Shown: positions 60,151-64,000 of the stretch, piece by piece
Layout of the letters: each line of letters opens with the position of its first letter
Position numbering within the stretch: position 1 is the stretch's first letter
Assembly: GCF_041909175.1 (NCBI RefSeq)
Contig: NZ_JAYRDZ010000013.1
Location: 1 to 64,000, forward strand
DNA: 64,000 bases
Source of the DNA: Aquabacterium sp041909175
Lineage (GTDB): Bacteria; Pseudomonadota; Gammaproteobacteria; Burkholderiales; Burkholderiaceae_C
Direction: 5' to 3'
Position numbers and translations under genes: made by a program
The notes under the pieces: model-generated
Seen by the model: only the letters and a program-made list of their open reading frames with translations
Database searches by the model: none
What the model was told of the DNA's origin: nothing

Positions 60151-60384
60151 TCAGATCAGCCAGGTTCGAATCTTGTCACGTGCGGGTACGCCGCCGGCAT
60201 GCACCACTTTGCCATCAACCACCACACCGGGCGTCGACATCACGCCATAGCGCACGATGCTGGGCATGTCTTGCACTTTTTCAATCTGGATGGCCGTGCC
60301 CACTTCCTGCGCCACGCTCTCGATCAGGGCGATGGTGTTGCGGCAGTTGGCGCAACCAGAGCCCAGTACCTTGATGTCTTTCAT
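60151..60384 (-). CDS. Thioredoxin-fold small disulfide protein (CxxC, ars-linked)
   Basis: This 77-residue thioredoxin-fold protein has C11 and C14 in VLGSGCANCRN, a cis-Pro in MSTPGVVVDG, and no signal peptide. It resembles the small MTH895-like (redox disulfide protein 2) family often encoded next to PF03773 permeases. The gene lies between the ArsP-type permease and ArsA. A role in thiol transfer or metalloid handling for the permease is inferred. Confidence 0.82.
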   Translation of the reverse strand: MKDIKVLGSGCANCRNTIALIESVAQEVGTAIQIEKVQDMPSIVRYGVMSTPGVVVDGKVVHAGGVPARDKIRTWLI

Positions 60385-60411
60385 GTTGTGCTCTCTGTCA
60401 AATAGGGGTGC

Positions 60412-61467
60412 TTACAGCACCAGGTTGAATACATAGCCGACCAGCAGGATGCCGACGGCCACCACGCCGGCGAACGTGGCAATCAATGGCGGCTTCAGTG
60501 CCTTGCGAAGGATGATCATTTCCGGTGCAGACAGGGCGATCACGCTCATCATGAAAGCCAAGGCGGTGCCCAGTGCAGCCCCTTTGCCCAGCAACGCCTG
60601 CACGATGGGGATGATGCCCGCCGCGTTGGTGTACATGGGGATGCCGAGCACCACCGCAACCGGCACAGACCACCAGGCTGAGCGGCCCATGATGCTGGCC
60701 ATGAAGTCTTGCGGCACATAGCCGTGAATGCCAGCGCCCAGGGCGATGCCGGCGATCACATAGGGCCAGACCTTGCCGACGATGTCTTTGACATGGTGTC
60801 CGCCGGCCTCGAAGCGACTTACCCAGTCCAGGCCATCGCCTTCATAGCTGGTCGAAGCAGGGCCGTTGGCGATGTCTTGAACCCAGTCTTCCAGATAGCG
60901 CTCCAGGCGCAGGTGGCCCATGACGAGGCCCGCCACAATGGCCACCGAGAGGCCCAAGCCCATGTAGAGCGCAGCCACTTTCCAGCCAAATAGGCCAAAG
61001 AGCATGACCAAAGCGACCTCGTTGACCATGGGCGCCGAGATCAGAAACGAGAAGGTGATGCCCAACGGCACGCCCGCAGACAGGATGCCGATGAACAGCG
61101 GCACAGCCGAGCATGAACAAAACGGGGTGACCACCCCTAGCAGCGCGGCCAGCACATTGCCCACGCCGGCGCGCTTGCCGGCCAGCAAGGCTCGTGTGCG
61201 CTCGGGGGCAAAGAAGGTTTGCACCACGCCCATCACGAAGACGATGCCGGTCAACAGCAGCAGGACCTTGGGGGTGTCATAGGCAAAAAAGTGCAGCGAC
61301 TCACCCAGCGCGGTCTGCCTGCTGAGGCCCAACATGCCGATGACAGCATCTGCAAAGTCAGTGAGATGGGTGTAGGCCCACCACCAGGCAGGCACTAGCC
61401 CGACCAGGGCCAGCAGCCACCACAGCAGCGGGCGGTTGGTGACAGGCATCCGCTCAGAACTCATCAT
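60412..61467 (-). CDS. ArsP-type permease (PF03773)
   Basis: This 351-residue membrane protein has about eight transmembrane segments. The cysteine motif TPFCSCSAVPLFIG (C117, C119) is the hallmark of the ArsP/DUF318 permease family, some members of which export trivalent methylated arsenicals such as methylarsenite. The repeated half has GIPMYTNAAGIIPI. The start is set at ATG 61467; a second ATG one codon later is equivalent. It sits with a CxxC thiol protein and ArsA. Confidence 0.85.
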   Translation of the reverse strand: MMSSERMPVTNRPLLWWLLALVGLVPAWWWAYTHLTDFADAVIGMLGLSRQTALGESLHFFAYDTPKVLLLLTGIVFVMGVVQTFFAPERTRALLAGKRAGVGNVLAALLGVVTPFCSCSAVPLFIGILSAGVPLGITFSFLISAPMVNEVALVMLFGLFGWKVAALYMGLGLSVAIVAGLVMGHLRLERYLEDWVQDIANGPASTSYEGDGLDWVSRFEAGGHHVKDIVGKVWPYVIAGIALGAGIHGYVPQDFMASIMGRSAWWSVPVAVVLGIPMYTNAAGIIPIVQALLGKGAALGTALAFMMSVIALSAPEMIILRKALKPPLIATFAGVVAVGILLVGYVFNLVL

Positions 61468-61498
61468 GTTTTCAGCATTTCAATGTCTGGAAGGGCTG

Positions 61499-61699
61499 TC
61501 AAGCCGATGGCGCAATAAGCGACTGCATGACGCCAGCATGCTCGGCATCGCCGCGCGATGTGGCGGGTGCTGACTGTGCAGGAGCCGTGGGTGTGCTGTC
61601 ATGCAACAGCGCACCCCATTGCGACAACACGGCTTCGCGGCGGCTGTTTTCCTGGGGGCAGGCCCAGTTGGCGATCTCTTTGGCAAAACCAACACACAT
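61499..61699 (-). CDS. Small hypothetical protein in the ars operon
   Basis: The ORF encodes 66 residues starting MCVGFAKEIANWACPQENSR, with cysteines C2 and C14 and a disordered Pro/Ser/Thr-rich tail. A GGAG lies 6 bases before ATG 61699, and it is co-directional with its neighbours, 31 bases before the permease gene. No family is recognised. Its position inside the ars operon and its two cysteines suggest metalloid or thiol chemistry, but it could also be non-coding. Confidence 0.45.
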   Translation of the reverse strand: MCVGFAKEIANWACPQENSRREAVLSQWGALLHDSTPTAPAQSAPATSRGDAEHAGVMQSLIAPSA

Positions 61700-61767
61700 G
61701 AGCATCTCCTTGGTAGTGAGGTCTGTTCACACAAGAAGACGCATGTGGGGCCAAAAAGATGCAGGGG

Positions 61768-62325
61768 TCAGTGCTTTCTAGGCGTGAAGCAACACACTGC
61801 CCCCTGTGCGTCGAGCACCACCTTGCAGGAGACCATCAGCTGGGCGCGCAGGCGTTTGCGGGCCCGCTGGATGCGAGATTTGGCGCCAGGCAGCGAGATG
61901 CCCAGGTGCCGGGCGTAGTCTTCCTGGCTCATGCCCCGCAGGTCGCAGTGGGTGATGGCATCGCGGTCGGCTTCGCTCAATTCTTCGAGCACGCGAGGCA
62001 GGCAGGTGACCAGGCTGTCAACGGGCGGTGGGGCGTCTGGCTCGACGGCAGGCCAGGCCTCGTCCAGCGGTTCCGATGGACGGTGCTGGCGCCAATGGTC
62101 CACCAGTGCGTTGCGTGTGACTTCGAACAGCCACGCTCTGGCGTTGTCGACGTCGCAAAAGCGCGGGCCCTGACGCAAGGCCTTGATGAAGGTGTCCTGC
62201 ATCAGGTCTTCGCAGACATCGGGCTCGTCGAGGCGGCTGCGCAACCAGGCACGCAGCTCGCGTTCGTGTTGGTGCCAGGCCTGCATGAGACAGGGCTGAG
62301 CGGTGTGGGCCCCGGGCGCGCTCAT
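61768..62325 (-). CDS. ECF-type sigma factor, SigZ-like
   Basis: This 185-residue group 4 sigma factor has region 2 at about residues 18-80 (LMQDTFIKALRQG) and region 4 at about 110-160 (DYARHLGISLPGAKSRIQRA). The C-terminal tail has C167, C178 and C179, similar to the cysteine-containing tails of SigZ-type factors. Its start overlaps the acr3 stop (ATGA), so it is translated with the arsenite exporter. No anti-sigma gene is adjacent. It may respond to thiol-reactive arsenite, which is inference. Confidence 0.9.
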   Translation of the reverse strand: MSAPGAHTAQPCLMQAWHQHERELRAWLRSRLDEPDVCEDLMQDTFIKALRQGPRFCDVDNARAWLFEVTRNALVDHWRQHRPSEPLDEAWPAVEPDAPPPVDSLVTCLPRVLEELSEADRDAITHCDLRGMSQEDYARHLGISLPGAKSRIQRARKRLRAQLMVSCKVVLDAQGAVCCFTPRKH

Positions 62326-63368
62326 GCTTTGACTTCGTACCAGGCCTTGCTCTGGTTGACCACGCGCACGACCAGCAGCATCACCGGCACCTCGATGAGC
62401 ACGCCCACCACGGTGGCCAGCGCCGCGCCTGATTTGAACCCGAACAGGCTGATGGCGGCTGCCACGGCCAGCTCGAAAAAGTTGCTGGCGCCGATCAGGG
62501 CCGAGGGGCAGGCCACGTTGTGGGCTTCACCCAGCTTGCGATTGAGCCAGTAAGCCAGCGCCGAGTTGAACAGCACCTGAATCAGGATGGGCACAGCCAG
62601 CATGGCGATGACCAGCGGCTGCTCGATGATGGCTTGCCCCTGGAAGGCAAACAGCAGCACGAGGGTGAGCAGCAGGGCAGAAATTGACCAGGGGCCGATG
62701 CGGGCCAGGGCGGCATCGAAAGCGGCCTGTCCCTTCTTGAGCAGCGCCTGGCGGATGAGTTGCGCCAGGATGACCGGGATGACGATGTACAGCACCACCG
62801 AGGTCACCAGCGTGGCCCACGGCACGGTGATGGACGACAAACCCAGCAAGAGACCCACGATCGGCGCAAAGGCGAACACCATGATGGTGTCGTTGAGGGC
62901 CACCTGACTCAGCGTGAAGAGCGGGTGGCCATTGGTCAGGCGGCTCCACACGAACACCATGGCCGTGCAAGGCGCTGCTGCCAGCAGAATCAGGCCGGCA
63001 ATGTAGCTGTCAAGCTGCTCGGCGGGCAGCCAGGGCGCAAACACCTGGCGCACGAACAGCCAGCCCAGAAAGGCCATGGAAAAGGGCTTCACCGCCCAGT
63101 TCACGAACAGCGTGACTCCGATGCCGCGCCAGTGGGCCTTCACTTGCGAGAGGCTGTCGAAGTCGACCTTGATGAGCATCGGGATGATCATCACCCAGAT
63201 GAGCAGGCCTACCGGCAGGTTGACCTGGGCGATTTCCATGCCCCCAATGGCCTGCACGGGCCCGGGGGCGACTTGGCCCAGGGCAATGCCGGCCACGATG
63301 CACAGAAAGACCCAGACGGTGAGGTAGCGTTCGAAGACGCTCATGGACGAGGTGTTGGACTGCGACAT
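62322..63368 (-). CDS. acr3: ACR3-family arsenite efflux transporter
   Basis: This 348-residue exporter of arsenite has about ten transmembrane segments. The conserved cysteine C134 lies in LAAAPCTAMVFVWSRLTNGH, the position required for As(III) transport in ACR3 proteins, and a membrane glutamate lies in the last third (GASNFFELAVAAAISLFG). It is often annotated arsB. It follows arsC by 14 bases and overlaps the sigma-factor gene by 4. Confidence 0.95.
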   Translation of the reverse strand: MSQSNTSSMSVFERYLTVWVFLCIVAGIALGQVAPGPVQAIGGMEIAQVNLPVGLLIWVMIIPMLIKVDFDSLSQVKAHWRGIGVTLFVNWAVKPFSMAFLGWLFVRQVFAPWLPAEQLDSYIAGLILLAAAPCTAMVFVWSRLTNGHPLFTLSQVALNDTIMVFAFAPIVGLLLGLSSITVPWATLVTSVVLYIVIPVILAQLIRQALLKKGQAAFDAALARIGPWSISALLLTLVLLFAFQGQAIIEQPLVIAMLAVPILIQVLFNSALAYWLNRKLGEAHNVACPSALIGASNFFELAVAAAISLFGFKSGAALATVVGVLIEVPVMLLVVRVVNQSKAWYEVKA

Positions 63369-63382
63369 GGGGTTGATCCGAT

Positions 63383-63886
63383 TCAGCTGCGGGCGATGGC
63401 TTCGAGCGCAGCCGCGAGTGCTGGCTTGCTCAGGGTGTCGAGGGGTAGGGCCAGCAGTTGCAGCATCTTGTAGCCAATGGCCTGACGGGTCAGCTCAAAA
63501 GCGCGGCGCTTGCCATCGTCGCCGCCTTCGGCGTTGCTCGGGTCCGGGTAGCCCCAGTGCACTTTCACCGGCTGGCCATTGCCACCGAAGAACACCGGGC
63601 AGGCCTCTGCTGCCGCGCTGTCGCACACCGTGATCACGATGGACAGGGGTGGTGCCTCAGGCGTGGTGAACTCGTCCCAGCTCTTGCTGCGGTAGCCGGT
63701 GGTGTCGATGCCGGCGTAGTTCAAGGCTTCCAGCGCAAAGGGATTGAGCCGACCGCTGGGAGCGCTGCCGGCGCTGTGGGCGCGCACATCTTTGCCCAGC
63801 TTGCCAGCCAGGTGGTTGAGCATGCCTTCAGACAGCACGCTGCGCGCCGAGTTGTGGGTGCAGAGGATGAGGACGTGGGTGGTCAT
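63383..63886 (-). CDS. arsC: Arsenate reductase, low-molecular-weight phosphatase type
   Basis: This 167-residue enzyme reduces arsenate to arsenite for export by Acr3. The P-loop CTHNSARS (C9-x5-R15) is present, and C88 and C96 are candidates for the second and third catalytic cysteines of the thioredoxin-coupled family. It is the first complete ars gene in the window. Confidence 0.95.
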   Translation of the reverse strand: MTTHVLILCTHNSARSVLSEGMLNHLAGKLGKDVRAHSAGSAPSGRLNPFALEALNYAGIDTTGYRSKSWDEFTTPEAPPLSIVITVCDSAAAEACPVFFGGNGQPVKVHWGYPDPSNAEGGDDGKRRAFELTRQAIGYKMLQLLALPLDTLSKPALAAALEAIARS

Positions 63887-63899
63887 GGTGGTACAGCGT

Positions 63900-63998
63900 T
63901 CAACAACAACGGGACGGGGCAGACTTGACGGGAATGGAGATGGGCTTGCCGCTCACCTTGGGCGTGCAGCAGGCCTGAGCCTCGGCTTGTGCCGGAGC
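63900..63998 (-). CDS. C-terminal end of a Cys-tailed protein upstream of arsC (partial)
   Basis: The minus strand encodes APAQAEAQACC, TPKVSGKPISIP, and a final SRCC before a stop at 63900-63902. Two CC pairs in a flexible C-terminus fit an arsenic-binding tail, as in ArsI/CadI-type or ArsR-type proteins of ars operons. Most of the gene lies beyond the edge, so its identity is undecided. Confidence 0.5.
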   Translation of the reverse strand, partial: APAQAEAQACCTPKVSGKPISIPVKSAPSRCC

Positions 63999-64000
63999 AG

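Overview
The window is a stretch of GC-rich bacterial chromosome, best explained as a betaproteobacterium of the order Burkholderiales. This rests on gene content and order: an unfused nuoA-N cluster followed by DUF2818, Nudix and DUF1178 genes; a small Trp-rich membrane protein; rpsO-pnp-tpiA-secG; and a PEP-CTERM protein. The genus cannot be fixed from sequence alone. Genes sit on both strands in short operons, with several clear intrinsic terminators.

Region by region. 1-1.4 kb is decayed: the end of an IS3-family element abuts the 3' part of an alpha-carbonic anhydrase gene, followed by a histidine-phosphatase remnant running into a PEP-CTERM protein gene. 1.4-12.6 kb is mostly central metabolism: an MBL-fold hydrolase, class I fumarase, acetyl-CoA synthetase, an OpgB-like phosphoglycerol transferase, an MHS-type symporter and dihydroxy-acid dehydratase. 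12.6-18 kb is an ion-handling block: an MscS channel, a MarR regulator, a CLC channel, a DapB-like reductase, an exchanger fragment and a Na+/H+ antiporter. Three copies of one palindrome, ATTTGNNCAAAT, lie around it. 18-23 kb holds lgt and an nrt nitrate ABC transporter operon with an ANTAR regulator (NasT). The nrt leader carries a sigma-54 promoter, two hexaloop hairpins and an intrinsic terminator. 23-28.6 kb is housekeeping: tsaD, rpsO, pnp, tpiA, secG and tRNA-Leu. 28.7-44.8 kb is the complete respiratory complex I operon plus three trailing genes. 44.8-58.4 kb is mixed housekeeping: an FAD oxidase, YihY, a CBS protein, aroC, gloA, pabBC, dsbB, ridA, comEC, a CNNM-type protein, apaH and tRNA-Ser. 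58.4-64 kb is a minus-strand arsenic-resistance operon that ends directly against tRNA-Ser.

How the parts work together. The nrt leader would combine nitrogen-status control (sigma-54/NtrC) with nitrate control (NasT antitermination). The MarR-type protein probably controls an osmotic or ion-stress regulon, with palindromes at the mscS and dapB-like promoters and at a third promoter just behind marR itself. That third promoter reads 80-90 nt into a strong terminator, so it would make either a small RNA or an attenuated mscS leader. The arsenic operon combines arsenate reduction (ArsC), arsenite export (Acr3), a SigZ-like sigma factor, an ArsP-type permease with a CxxC thioredoxin-like protein, and a two-domain ArsA ATPase.

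The most interesting features are the ANTAR/sigma-54 leader, the MarR palindrome regulon with its short terminated transcript, and the sigma-factor-containing arsenic operon next to tRNA-Ser. No stretch over 300 bases lacks a gene. No CRISPR array, rRNA or prophage was seen.
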